This document shows, piece after piece, positions 37,554 through 46,530 of a DNA stretch of 64,000 nucleotides (its first letter is position 1; every line of letters begins with the position of its first letter). The DNA is taken from positions 1-64,000 of the forward strand of contig JAIBAY010000011.1 of NCBI GenBank assembly GCA_019694975.1, read 5' to 3'. A program made the position numbers and the translations under genes. Under the pieces are notes generated by a model. The model searched no databases. It was not told where the DNA came from and saw only the letters and a list, made by a program, of their open reading frames with translations. Origin of the DNA: Chitinophagales bacterium. GTDB lineage: Bacteria > Bacteroidota > Bacteroidia > Chitinophagales > UBA10324.

Positions 37554-37836
37554 AATGATCCCATTGTCATGTTTATTGCCGGATCTGCTATTACTCCGGC
37601 TGAGAAAAAATCAGTTGTCGCGAATCTTATGCCATATCATGAACTTCAGCAGCATAGTTTTAGCGGTCTGTTGATTTTTTTGTGCCGGACAATTCTTTTC
37701 ATGATAGAATTCATGGAGATATGAATGACTATGGCATAGATCTGATATTGTTTTGTCGCAGCAATTCCTTATTTGGTCTATAACCGTTGTGTCTTTCCAT
37801 TTCATTCCTACATTTACGATAAAATACTTTCGCCGT

Positions 37837-40800
37837 ATGACCAGAATGCTGATTTTTTTTGCAGTGTTGTTGTCTTTAACCTTCATTTCCTCGCGCCTTA
37901 CTGCGCAAAAATCCAAAGGAAAATCTGCTGCGATTACTGACAAATACCCGGGAGGTTACGATCCCATAATGATGCAAGGCATGCGCTGGCGGTCGATTGG
38001 GCCATGGCGTGGCGGACGTTCGCTGGCTGTCTGTGGTGTTGCTGATAATCCGCAGCTTTATTATTTTGGAGCAGTAGGCGGAGGCGTTTGGAAAACCACC
38101 GACGGCGGACAAACCTGGCTTTGTATTTCAGACACTACTTTTAAATCAAGTTCCGTCGGAGCGATTGCCGTGGCTCCTTCTGATCCCAATATTATTTATG
38201 TCGGCATGGGAGAAGCGGAAATGCGTGGAAATATCTCATTCGGAGATGGCATATATAAATCAACGGATGCGGGCAAAACCTGGAAGCACTCTGGGCTTGA
38301 AAAATCAGGAGCTATCCAGAATATTATTGTGCATCCGCAGCATCCGGAGCTGTTGTATGCTTCCTGTATGGGTAAAATTTTCGGCGCCAATAAGGAACGT
38401 GGCGTTTACCGCTCAAAGGATGGTGGCGCCACGTGGCAGCAGATCCTCTCCAAAGATGACAGTACCGGTTGTAATGATGTAAAATTTGATCCGTCTAATC
38501 CGCTCATTGTTTATGCTTCACTGTGGCAGGCTCACCGCACACCGTACTCACTGAGCAGCGGTGGTAAAGGCAGTGGATTGTACAAATCATATGACGGCGG
38601 CGATCACTGGACCCTGATTTCAGAAAATCCGGGCATGCCGGTAGGACTGCTCGGTAAGATTACGGTGGCTGTATCTCCCACCAACCCGAACCGGGTGTAT
38701 GCCATGGTGGAAAATGAAAACGGAGGTTTATTCAGAAGCGACGATGCCGGTGAACACTGGTCGCTGATAAACAAAGACAAGAATCTCCGTCAAAGACCCT
38801 GGTATTTTTCGCAGATCTATGCCGATCCGCTGAACCCGGATGGCATAATCGTACTGAATGTGAGTGCGTGGATATCGAAGGATGGGGGAGTGACGTTTTC
38901 ACAGATCAGCAATCATCATGGAGATAATCATGAACTGTGGTGGAACCCGAAGAACAGCAACAACTGGATACAGGCCGATGATGGTGGAGGCGAAGTGACA
39001 TTCGATGGCGGACAATCATTCTCGGAACTTGATTTTCCTACTGCACAATTTTATCATGTTAACCTGGACAATGATTTTCCATATGGCGTTTACGGCGCGC
39101 AGCAGGATAACTCTTCCATTAAAATCAAGAGCAGGTCAGATGATTATAGTATCAGTGAAAGCGACTGGTATCCGGTTGCAGGTGGTGAAGCAGGTTATAT
39201 TGTTCCTGATCCTTTAAATCCTGATATAACCTACGGCGGTGAGTATGACGGACAGCTGAGCCGCTATAACAAAAAAAACAACCAGTACCAGGTGATCTCT
39301 GTTTATCCTGAAGCATGGATTGGCAGCAGTGCCGCCAGCAAACAATACCGGTTTAACTGGACGTTCCCCATCACCGCTTCACCGCATAATCCACAGGAAT
39401 TATTTGTAACCTCGCAATATGTGCATCGCAGTTTTGATGCAGGCCATAGCTGGGAAATCATATCACCTGATCTAACAAGGCATGCCCCTCATACCATTGC
39501 ACTGAGCGGTGGGCCTATTACCAAAGATAATACCGGCGCCGAAGTGTATGCCGATATTTTTGCCTTTGCCGAATCGTATATGAAGCAAGGGGTGCTGTGG
39601 GCAGGAAGCGATGACGGGCTGATACATGTTTCTACGGATGACGGACAGCATTGGAACAATGTAACTGTTCCATCGTCACAACTGGCAGACTGGGCATTGA
39701 TCTCAATTATTGAACCCTCGCATTTTGATGCGGCAACTGCTTTTGTAGCTGCAACAAGATACAAGAGTGATGATACACATCCATATCTTTTCAGGACCAC
39801 AGACTACGGGAAAACCTGGAAACTGATTGTGCAGGGCATCGCCGAGCACAGTTATACAAGATGTATACGCGAAGATCCGAACAGGCAGGGATTACTCTAT
39901 GCCGGTACGGAAACAGGAATTTATGTTTCATTTGACAATGGTGATCACTGGCAATCGCTGCAACTCAATCTGCCCAACTCACCGGTGCATGATATACAGG
40001 TGCAGAAACGCGATAAAGACCTTGTGGTGGCTACACATGGAAGGTCATTCTGGATCCTGGATGATCTTTCACCGCTTTACCAGTTGAATGATGAAGTGAA
40101 ACAAAAAACTGCAATGCTCCTTAAGCCGCGCGATACGTACAAAGTGGGAGGCGGAAGCTACTATGCCGCCGATATGCAAACCGGTGAAAACGCGCCGACC
40201 GGCGTGATGATACATTATTATCTTAAGAATAAACCTTCGAAGGAATTGAAGTTGCAGTTTACCACTGCGGCAGGCGACAGTATCATTACCTATTCGAGCA
40301 CCAAAGACAAATCAGGTGAACCTATCAGGATATCGAAGGAATTTTTTCCTGATAAGAAAATCAAGCGTCCCGGTGTATTACCGGTTGACTCCGGTATGAA
40401 CCTGTTTACCTGGGATATGCGCTATCCTGATGCCACCAAAGTGGAAGGAACGAATGTGATGTGGGCGGGCAGTGTGATCGGACCAATGGCAATTCCGGGA
40501 AACTATACAGTGAAGATGCTTATCGGTGATTCCATGGTGAGTGAACAGGCATTTTCGATCATCAAAGATCCAAGGCTTACCATCACCGATGCCGAATATG
40601 AAGAACAACTCGCCTTGCTGCTGAAGATCAATAAAAAGCTTTCAGTTACGCATGAATCCATCAATAAAATAAACGGGGCAATCAAGAGTATCAACTCCTA
40701 CACAGAAAGTGTCAAGGATACCGCACTGGCGGCAAAGTTCAAAAAGTATACTGCACCGTTGGTGGATTCACTGACAGCCATCAAAGGCCAGTTGTATCAA

Positions 40801-41058
40801 TACAAAGCAAGCGCTCCGCAGGACATTCTTGCCAACCCGCTGATGTTAAATGATAAACTCGCCGGCATCGCATCCGGTGTGGCGGCGGCCGACGTAAGGC
40901 CTACAAAATCTTCGGTAGAAGCATTTCAGGATATCTCGCGGCGTATTGATGTTCAGCTTGACAAGATGAATTCAGTCTTTAATGAAAAAATTCCGGCATT
41001 CAACAAGATGGTGGAAGATGCTAAAATTCCTGCCGTGCTGATTAAGATGCCAGACTGA
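37837..41058 (+). CDS. Secreted BNR/Asp-box (VPS10/sortilin-type) beta-propeller protein
   Basis: A 1073-residue exported protein. The signal peptide ends near residue 22 (SRLTAQ). Residues about 50-720 hold many Asp-box motifs (SKDGGATW, STDAGKTW, TTDYGKTW, SFDNGDHW), giving one or two large beta-propellers of the sortilin/VPS10 type. The rest is a C-terminal beta domain plus a helical end (about 940-1073). Many database entries call such proteins glycosyl hydrolases, but the Asp box alone does not prove catalysis. The frame could start at a TTG at 37753; the ATG at 37837 is preferred because the signal peptide starts there and TACTTTCGC lies just before it. No T9SS domain is seen. Confidence 0.85.
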   Translation: MTRMLIFFAVLLSLTFISSRLTAQKSKGKSAAITDKYPGGYDPIMMQGMRWRSIGPWRGGRSLAVCGVADNPQLYYFGAVGGGVWKTTDGGQTWLCISDTTFKSSSVGAIAVAPSDPNIIYVGMGEAEMRGNISFGDGIYKSTDAGKTWKHSGLEKSGAIQNIIVHPQHPELLYASCMGKIFGANKERGVYRSKDGGATWQQILSKDDSTGCNDVKFDPSNPLIVYASLWQAHRTPYSLSSGGKGSGLYKSYDGGDHWTLISENPGMPVGLLGKITVAVSPTNPNRVYAMVENENGGLFRSDDAGEHWSLINKDKNLRQRPWYFSQIYADPLNPDGIIVLNVSAWISKDGGVTFSQISNHHGDNHELWWNPKNSNNWIQADDGGGEVTFDGGQSFSELDFPTAQFYHVNLDNDFPYGVYGAQQDNSSIKIKSRSDDYSISESDWYPVAGGEAGYIVPDPLNPDITYGGEYDGQLSRYNKKNNQYQVISVYPEAWIGSSAASKQYRFNWTFPITASPHNPQELFVTSQYVHRSFDAGHSWEIISPDLTRHAPHTIALSGGPITKDNTGAEVYADIFAFAESYMKQGVLWAGSDDGLIHVSTDDGQHWNNVTVPSSQLADWALISIIEPSHFDAATAFVAATRYKSDDTHPYLFRTTDYGKTWKLIVQGIAEHSYTRCIREDPNRQGLLYAGTETGIYVSFDNGDHWQSLQLNLPNSPVHDIQVQKRDKDLVVATHGRSFWILDDLSPLYQLNDEVKQKTAMLLKPRDTYKVGGGSYYAADMQTGENAPTGVMIHYYLKNKPSKELKLQFTTAAGDSIITYSSTKDKSGEPIRISKEFFPDKKIKRPGVLPVDSGMNLFTWDMRYPDATKVEGTNVMWAGSVIGPMAIPGNYTVKMLIGDSMVSEQAFSIIKDPRLTITDAEYEEQLALLLKINKKLSVTHESINKINGAIKSINSYTESVKDTALAAKFKKYTAPLVDSLTAIKGQLYQYKASAPQDILANPLMLNDKLAGIASGVAAADVRPTKSSVEAFQDISRRIDVQLDKMNSVFNEKIPAFNKMVEDAKIPAVLIKMPD

Positions 41059-41090
41059 ATATGCAGCCATGCTAACGCAATGGCTATATG

Positions 41091-41606
41091 CTATTTTGCC
41101 ACTATTTCGCCTGAATAGGAGATGGAACTGCGGCTGATGCTTGTTACATAAACAGAGGCACTTCCGCCCTCAAAAATGGTCATCCTGAATTCAGGGTTCT
41201 CCTGCTGATCTTTCGTTTTGATGCGTACGTCCCATCCGCCTTTCTTCCTGTTGCTTATTTCGTATTCAATAGCTGCCGATGTAAACATATAACCATCACC
41301 GGAAGATGTGCTTGGAATGTGTGAGGTTCCGAAATAAGGCAGGTTACTGATCAATGAATCGCCGGCAACCGTAACCGAATAACCGGGCGATAACTGTTTC
41401 ATTCTTCCACCTGAAGGTGTTACCGATCGCATCGTACAGGTATAATGCCGGCTTTCAATTAGTTTACGCACTGCTTCCGTGTTAGCAGCATTTTTTTCCT
41501 TTTTCGCCGGCTGAGCGCTTGTATCTGTAGCAAGAAAAAGAGCCAGCAGGCAAACGATCAATGATTTGATTTTTAGACCGTCTTTCTTTTGGATGAGGCG
41601 CTTCAT
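41091..41606 (-). CDS. DUF4251 domain protein
   Basis: A 171-residue exported protein. The signal peptide ends near residue 32 (LATDTSAQ). The mature part matches the DUF4251 family of Bacteroidota: RKLIESRHYTCTMRSVTPSGG, YFGTSHIPSTSSGDGYMF, and FEGGSASVYVTS. Function unknown. It is convergent with the sortilin-type gene, with 32 bp between them. Confidence 0.85.
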   Translation of the reverse strand: MKRLIQKKDGLKIKSLIVCLLALFLATDTSAQPAKKEKNAANTEAVRKLIESRHYTCTMRSVTPSGGRMKQLSPGYSVTVAGDSLISNLPYFGTSHIPSTSSGDGYMFTSAAIEYEISNRKKGGWDVRIKTKDQQENPEFRMTIFEGGSASVYVTSISRSSISYSGEIVAK

Positions 41607-41639
41607 ATGTTTGAAAGTTTTTTATTCAATTTTGATTTT

Positions 41640-41670
41640 CAAAAATAGCGTTCACTTCTTTTTCATGCAA
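41640..41670 (-). promoter_or_regulatory. Promoter of the DUF4251 gene
   Basis: On the minus strand TTG (41670-41668) and TATTTTTG (41647-41640) are separated by 20 bp, matching the -33/-7 arrangement of Bacteroidota promoters. The ATG is 33 bp further on. Confidence 0.5.
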
Positions 41671-41705
41671 CAATTTTATGAAACGCGGATGAAAATCCCG
41701 ATTGT

Positions 41706-41713
41706 TACATTTG
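41706..41713 (+). promoter_or_regulatory. Candidate -7 element for the SDR/5-alpha-reductase pair
   Basis: TACATTTG matches TAnnTTTG but lies 125 bp upstream of the ATG at 41839, implying a fairly long leader. No good -33 match. Confidence 0.3.
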
Positions 41714-41838
41714 TCTATACTGGTTGCATCCTGCTTCACGTAGTTTTTTTTTGATGAAGAATCCGTGCAACCGGCAGGATATGCAATTTCAATAATTACT
41801 TTTTTTCAGTCTGACCTGGTCATAAAATTATTTCAATA

Positions 41839-42822
41839 ATGAGAGTCGCAATTACCGGCGCATCCGGGCACATCGGCAATGTGCTGATGCATGATTTGCT
41901 GGAACAAGGGTATGAAGTAACAGCCTTGCAACACAATCACAATATCCTGCATGATCATTTGCCGTTAAGAATAGTGACTGGTGATGTGCTTGACCGGGCA
42001 TCGGTTGATCAATTGATGGCGGGAGCAGATGCTGTCATCCACACAGCGGCTGTTATTTCTATCAGCGGTGATAAAGACGGAAGGATGCGGAGGGTAAATG
42101 TAGATGGCGTTGGGCTGATGCTGGAAGCTGCACTTCACCACCGGGTTAAGAAATTTGTGCAGGTAAGTTCCATTCATGCTTTTCAGCAGCGTCCTTCAGA
42201 CAAGGTATTGAATGAATCGCGCACGCTTACTTCGGCGCAGTCGCCTGCTTATGATCAGTCGAAGCGCGACGGGCAGTTGCTTGCACTTGCCTTTGCTGAG
42301 AAGGGATTAAATGTTACTGTTGTAAATCCGACGAGTGTAGTAGGACCTCCTGATATCCGGCCATCGCTAATGGGGAAAGCAATCATCGATTTATGCAACG
42401 GCAAAGTACCTGCCCTGATTCCGGGAGGGTTCGACTTTGTGGATGTGCGCGATGTTGTAAAAGGAATTACCGGTGCGTTGCAAAAGGGCAGGAGGGGCGA
42501 GTGTTATTTATTGTCGGGGAAATGGCATTCCATAGTGGAGATAACCGGAATGCTGGGTGAAATTTCCGGACGCAGCATTCATCCGCCTCTGATTCCTGCC
42601 TGGCTGGCAAGAACAGGCCTGCCGTTCATGAAGGTTGCCTCGTTCCTGTCTGGCAAACCTCCCTTGTATACCAGTGAATCCATTGATGCGCTTAGCGAAG
42701 GGAACAGGCAGATTGATGCTGCTAAGGCAAAGACTGAACTCGGGTTTATGCCAAGGCCTTTATTCGTAACACTGCAGGATTTGTACAAGTGGTTTATTGA
42801 TCATGACTGTATAAAAAAATAA
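41839..42822 (+). CDS. Extended SDR oxidoreductase, 3beta-hydroxysteroid dehydrogenase/dihydroflavonol reductase-like
   Basis: A 327-residue NAD(P)-dependent enzyme. The Rossmann motif TGASGHIG is at residues 6-13, and the catalytic Ser (QVSSIHAF) and Tyr-x3-Lys (AYDQSKRDG) are present. Overall it resembles the 3beta-HSD/dihydroflavonol-4-reductase branch of extended SDRs. It is followed after 12 bp by the 5-alpha-reductase-like gene, so the two are probably one operon acting on the same or related hydrophobic substrate. Substrate unknown. Confidence 0.85.
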   Translation: MRVAITGASGHIGNVLMHDLLEQGYEVTALQHNHNILHDHLPLRIVTGDVLDRASVDQLMAGADAVIHTAAVISISGDKDGRMRRVNVDGVGLMLEAALHHRVKKFVQVSSIHAFQQRPSDKVLNESRTLTSAQSPAYDQSKRDGQLLALAFAEKGLNVTVVNPTSVVGPPDIRPSLMGKAIIDLCNGKVPALIPGGFDFVDVRDVVKGITGALQKGRRGECYLLSGKWHSIVEITGMLGEISGRSIHPPLIPAWLARTGLPFMKVASFLSGKPPLYTSESIDALSEGNRQIDAAKAKTELGFMPRPLFVTLQDLYKWFIDHDCIKK

Positions 42823-42834
42823 GTTTCTTGTGTT

Positions 42835-43605
42835 ATGAAATTACCGGTAATCAGTTTCGATTTGTTTTGTTTGTTAAACATTATCTGGATCGGACTTGGC
42901 GTCCTGACGTTCCTGTTTTTGCTCAGAATTAATGCGCCCTATGGACGTTTCAGCAAAACAAGCTGGGGGCCTATGATCAGCAACCGGCTTGCATGGTTCC
43001 TGATGGAAGTCCCGGTTTTGCTTATTGTTTTTACATTGACATTCGTGAACAATGCCGGTGTGGCATTACCAGTGATGGTGTTGTCCGGATTGTTTTGCGC
43101 GCATTATATTCACCGCAGCCTGATTTTCCCGTTGCGGATACATACAAAGGGAAAGCGTATGCCTGTGGTAATTATGCTCTCTGCCATCGTTTTCAATCTC
43201 ATCAATGGATTTTTTATCGGGTACTTTTTCCGGAATTTCGCACACTATGAGGACACCTGGTTAACAGATCCCGGCTTCATCTTGGGACTTGTTGTTTTCG
43301 TTACCGGTGCCTTCATTAATCTGACTGCCGACACCTCGCTGATTCAACTTCGAAAAGTCGCCGAAAGCGGCTACCGCATACCGCATGGAATGCTTTTCCG
43401 CTGGATCAGTTGTCCGAACCATCTTGGTGAAATGCTTGAGTGGCTTGGGTTTGCGCTGATGTGCCGCAATCTTCCTGCATGGTCATTCTTTATCTGGACA
43501 GTGGCAAACCTGCTGCCCCGTGCAATTGCACATCATCGCTGGTACCACGAAAAATTTCCTGAATATCCTGCGGAAAGAAAGGCTGTTATCCCGTTTATCC
43601 TTTGA
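42835..43605 (+). CDS. Steroid 5-alpha-reductase-like (SRD5A family) membrane protein
   Basis: A 256-residue integral membrane protein with about six to seven helices. The C-terminal region fits the 3-oxo-5-alpha-steroid 4-dehydrogenase family (PF02544): GYRIPHGMLFRWISCPNHLGE with the NADPH-binding Asn-His and Glu, and the terminal HHRWYHEKFPEYPAERKAVIPF. Eukaryotic members reduce enone lipids with NADPH. A bacterial member may act on sterol-like or polyprenoid compounds. Linked to the SDR just upstream. No squalene/sterol biosynthesis gene is in the window. Confidence 0.88.
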   Translation: MKLPVISFDLFCLLNIIWIGLGVLTFLFLLRINAPYGRFSKTSWGPMISNRLAWFLMEVPVLLIVFTLTFVNNAGVALPVMVLSGLFCAHYIHRSLIFPLRIHTKGKRMPVVIMLSAIVFNLINGFFIGYFFRNFAHYEDTWLTDPGFILGLVVFVTGAFINLTADTSLIQLRKVAESGYRIPHGMLFRWISCPNHLGEMLEWLGFALMCRNLPAWSFFIWTVANLLPRAIAHHRWYHEKFPEYPAERKAVIPFIL

Positions 43606-43749
43606 ACAGCAAACGCCATTTTATCAATTTCTCCTATGAAATTTACAATTGCCTGTTGATAACTTTTATGCGCTTTACTCTTAAAGTATCAGTGCTGTAC
43701 CTAATTTTTCACTCTCAAATTTTATTTGTTAACCTAAAATTACCTAACA

Positions 43750-44100
43750 GTGGCAACAAAAAAGAAAGCTGCTAAAAAAGCAGCACCCAAGAAAAAAGCA
43801 GCTCCTAAAAAAGCAGCTAAAAAAGCAGCTCCAAAGTCAAAGGCGAAAAGAACGCCTAATGCTGCCTTCATGAAAGCCATGAACATCAGCGATGCACTTC
43901 AGCCCATCGTGGGCGGAAAACCACTTCCCCGTACTGAAGTCACCAAGAAAGTTTGGGCTTACATTAAGAAGAACAATCTGCAGGATGCCAAAGAAAGGCG
44001 CAACATCAATGCGGATGCAGCACTGCAAAAAGTTTTTGGCGGCAAGAAAACCGTTAACATGTTTGAAATGACGAAACTCATCAACAAGCATCTCAGCTGA
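43750..44100 (+). CDS. SWIB/MDM2-domain protein with histone-H1-like tail
   Basis: A 116-residue protein with a GTG start at 43750. The first ~35 residues are almost only Lys, Ala and Pro (KKAAPKKKAAPKKAAKK), like a histone H1 tail. Residues about 37-116 are a SWIB domain (MNISDALQPIVGGKPLPRTEVTKKVWAYIKKNNLQD). In chlamydiae and Bacteroidota such small SWIB proteins are thought to bind DNA and affect nucleoid structure. Single gene with its own terminator at 44121. Confidence 0.93.
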   Translation: MATKKKAAKKAAPKKKAAPKKAAKKAAPKSKAKRTPNAAFMKAMNISDALQPIVGGKPLPRTEVTKKVWAYIKKNNLQDAKERRNINADAALQKVFGGKKTVNMFEMTKLINKHLS

Positions 44101-44120
44101 TTTTCGTTGCCTTTGCAATA

Positions 44121-44151
44121 AAAAAGCGAACTGTTTGTCGGTTCGCTTTTT
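44121..44151. terminator. Bidirectional terminator after the SWIB gene
   Basis: AAAAAGCGAAC (44121-44131) pairs with GTTCGCTTTTT (44141-44151) with a 9-nt loop. It can serve both the SWIB gene and the convergent peptidase gene. Confidence 0.85.
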
Positions 44152-44243
44152 TATTGAATAGAATCTATTTTCAAACAGGCATCCGGTTAAACTCCCGCTG
44201 CTTCAAAGATGCCGCGCGGCAAAAGAAACGTATTCGCTTTCCT

Positions 44244-46097
44244 TTATTCAGCTTGCTGCAGGTATAATCGGAGAAAATTTTCCATGGCGCGGTAAAACTC
44301 AAACCGGTTTTCTTCATTGTGAAATCCATGGCCTTCATTATCCTTCACTATGTAATTGACGGTCACTCCCTTTTTTCGCAATGCGGCCACTATCTGATTG
44401 GATTCATTGATATTGACACGCGGATCATTTCTGCCCTGCACAACCATTAAAGGCACTTTGATTTTATCCGCATGAAAGACCGGCGAAGCATCATGCAATA
44501 ATTGCTCCTCAGTGCCGGGATTGCCGACCATTTCATGCATCATCGTCAGGTAAGGTTTCCAGTAAGGTGGAATGGTATTCATGAAAGTGAAAAGATTGGA
44601 AACACCGACATAATCAATACCGCAGGCATACTTATCCGGCGTAAAAGCAAGTCCGGCAAGCGTTGCATATCCGCCATAGCTGCCGCCATAAATAGCTATT
44701 CGCCGCGGATCGGCAATGCCTTCAGCAATCAGCCAGTCAACACCATCAGTAAGATCATCCTGCATTTTCCTGCCCCATTGCTTAAAGGACGCTTCCCAGA
44801 ATTTTCTGCCATAGCCTGTTGATCCCCTGTAATTCACCTGCAGCACGCCGTAACCGCGGTTTGCAAGAAACTGTACTTCAGGATTGAACCCCCAGGTATC
44901 ACGTACCCAGGGCCCTCCATGCGGATTTATTACAACAGGCACTTTCTTGCCAACTGAGTCAATGGGAAGCGTTAAATAACCGTGAATGGTCAACCCGTCA
45001 CGGGATTGATAAGATACCGGTTTCATAGCCGCCAGCGCATCTTTATTAAGCCATGGACTAACTTCTGCAAGCAGGGTTACCTTTTCCGTAGTTGTATCGT
45101 AGAGATAATATGCACCAAGCGTTTTATCACTGTGTGTTCTCACCAGGAAACGCGTTTCTGCTTTACTATGGGAAACGATGGCTATTTCTTCATTGTCCAC
45201 TTCACGTTCTATGCGCCGGTAAACAGTTTCAGTATCCGGATCAAGAAAGATGGTTACCCGCTTCCAGTCAGTATAGCTATAGCTGGTGAGTACTTTTCGC
45301 CGGGGTGAATAATTCAATCCGCTTAAATCCATTGCTCCATGCAGAAACAATTCTTCTTTTTCCTTTCCCGTTAGCGGATCATAAATCACGATGGCCATTC
45401 TGTCGCGGCCGATATTCGACAATGCATATACTGCCTCATTGTCGAAAGTGAAAAACAAGGGCTGCAGTGTTTCGCGGAAGCTTGTGGTTTGAACAATGCG
45501 GAAGTCATCCGCTGCACGCTGACGATACAACAAACTCTGACTTACACCATCGGTAGTGAGCGCCAGCCTGATGTGCCCCTGATGATCAGTAACCCACTCG
45601 GTTATGTTGCCGGGGTTTTCCGCTTCGAGGGTGAGCTGCCCGCTGTGAATATTGAGCCGGTAAGCATCAAAAACTTCTTTGTTGCGCCGGTTAAGGCCAA
45701 TCACCAATTCATCATCGCTCTCAGGAAGATCATCGATCACCTGCACGGTTACTCCATCAAATGGAGTAAGATCCTTTACATCGCTTCCGTCAATGTTTAC
45801 GGAGAAAAGATGAAAATTTTCATCACCGCCTTTATCTTTCAGGAAAACAATTTTGTTGCTGCTGCCCCAGAAGTAACCGGACACATTTCTTTCCTCTTCC
45901 ATTGTTACCTGGAATGTTTCATTGGTTTCCAGGTTACAGGTATAAATATTCAGCCTGCTTTTCCATGGCGCCATGTAAGCGAGAAAGTTGCCATCCGGAG
46001 ACAGCTGATAACGGGTACGCTCCGGATTACGAAAGAAGTCTTCCAATGGAATCAACGTTTGCACAGCAGGATGGCCGGGAATTAAAGTGTTGCTCAA
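44244..46097 (-). CDS. S9 family (prolyl oligopeptidase/acylaminoacyl peptidase-like) serine peptidase
   Basis: A 617-residue enzyme with an N-terminal seven-bladed beta-propeller (about 30-350) and a C-terminal alpha/beta-hydrolase domain (about 370-617). The triad is Ser473 (GGSYGG), Asp558 (GRNDPRV) and His590 (NEGHGF). It lacks a signal peptide and is likely cytoplasmic, cleaving peptides. The start codon is TTG (46097-46095): the frame is closed by TAA six codons upstream and no ATG is nearby. Confidence 0.92.
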   Translation of the reverse strand: MSNTLIPGHPAVQTLIPLEDFFRNPERTRYQLSPDGNFLAYMAPWKSRLNIYTCNLETNETFQVTMEEERNVSGYFWGSSNKIVFLKDKGGDENFHLFSVNIDGSDVKDLTPFDGVTVQVIDDLPESDDELVIGLNRRNKEVFDAYRLNIHSGQLTLEAENPGNITEWVTDHQGHIRLALTTDGVSQSLLYRQRAADDFRIVQTTSFRETLQPLFFTFDNEAVYALSNIGRDRMAIVIYDPLTGKEKEELFLHGAMDLSGLNYSPRRKVLTSYSYTDWKRVTIFLDPDTETVYRRIEREVDNEEIAIVSHSKAETRFLVRTHSDKTLGAYYLYDTTTEKVTLLAEVSPWLNKDALAAMKPVSYQSRDGLTIHGYLTLPIDSVGKKVPVVINPHGGPWVRDTWGFNPEVQFLANRGYGVLQVNYRGSTGYGRKFWEASFKQWGRKMQDDLTDGVDWLIAEGIADPRRIAIYGGSYGGYATLAGLAFTPDKYACGIDYVGVSNLFTFMNTIPPYWKPYLTMMHEMVGNPGTEEQLLHDASPVFHADKIKVPLMVVQGRNDPRVNINESNQIVAALRKKGVTVNYIVKDNEGHGFHNEENRFEFYRAMENFLRLYLQQAE

Positions 46098-46420
46098 ATA
46101 AGTTGCTATAGTTTATAAGTGATGACTGTTTATGCCGGCCAAAGCTAAATATTGTCGGAGAAGATTTAGTTGAAAATAAGTGGTTTTACCATCATAGCAG
46201 CCTGGCATAAAAGTTTTTAAGGAATAGAAATAGGCAGACAGGTCGCGCAATACGGGAACAGTTTTTTTAATGTTATCTGCAGCATGAGCCAGTCAAAAAA
46301 TATAGCTAATCATTGATCAACAGGTAATCTGTTCAGAACGCCTTGATTTACCATCCTTGCGGAGATACTGCAATAGCACTAAAGATGAATTCCCCGGACA
46401 TCAGGAAGGCTGCAGTCAAG

Positions 46421-46440
46421 CAGACGTACCGATACGTCTG
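46421..46440. repeat. Inverted repeat upstream of purL
   Basis: CAGACGTA (46421-46428) and TACGTCTG (46433-46440) form a perfect 8-bp hairpin or operator with a 4-nt centre. There is no T-run after it, so it is not an intrinsic terminator. It lies 91 bp before the purL ATG. Confidence 0.55.
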
Positions 46441-46505
46441 GCATAACCCGAATTCCGTGTATTGGCATGTGTACATTTTTAGACAACAGGTAACTGTTCA
46501 TTGCC

Positions 46506-46514
46506 TAATTTTGC
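46506..46514 (+). promoter_or_regulatory. -7 element of purL
   Basis: TAATTTTGC matches TAnnTTTGC and lies 17 bp before the ATG at 46531. It overlaps the alternative TTG start at 46501, so the ATG start is favoured. Confidence 0.5.
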
Positions 46515-46530
46515 TGCGCAATTTAAAGTT

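Larger units (their letters stand above)
46098..46530. other. Divergent intergenic region, 433 bp
   Basis: It separates the S9 peptidase (minus) from purL (plus). It contains an 8-bp inverted repeat with a 4-nt loop at 46421-46440 and the purL -7 element at 46506-46514. The rest shows no supported gene or known RNA. Confidence 0.6.

Noticed and set aside
37753..37836. Extended N-terminus (TTG at 37753) of the BNR/sortilin-type protein
   Set aside because: The signal peptide begins at the ATG at 37837, and the added 28 residues are not signal-like.
43750..43850. Lys/Ala-rich tract as a simple-sequence repeat or assembly artefact
   Set aside because: It is in frame with a complete SWIB domain, and such tails are known for this family, so it is treated as real coding sequence.
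45489..46085. A 198-codon plus-strand open frame inside the S9 peptidase gene
   Set aside because: It is antisense to the propeller domain and has no domain features; treated as a shadow.
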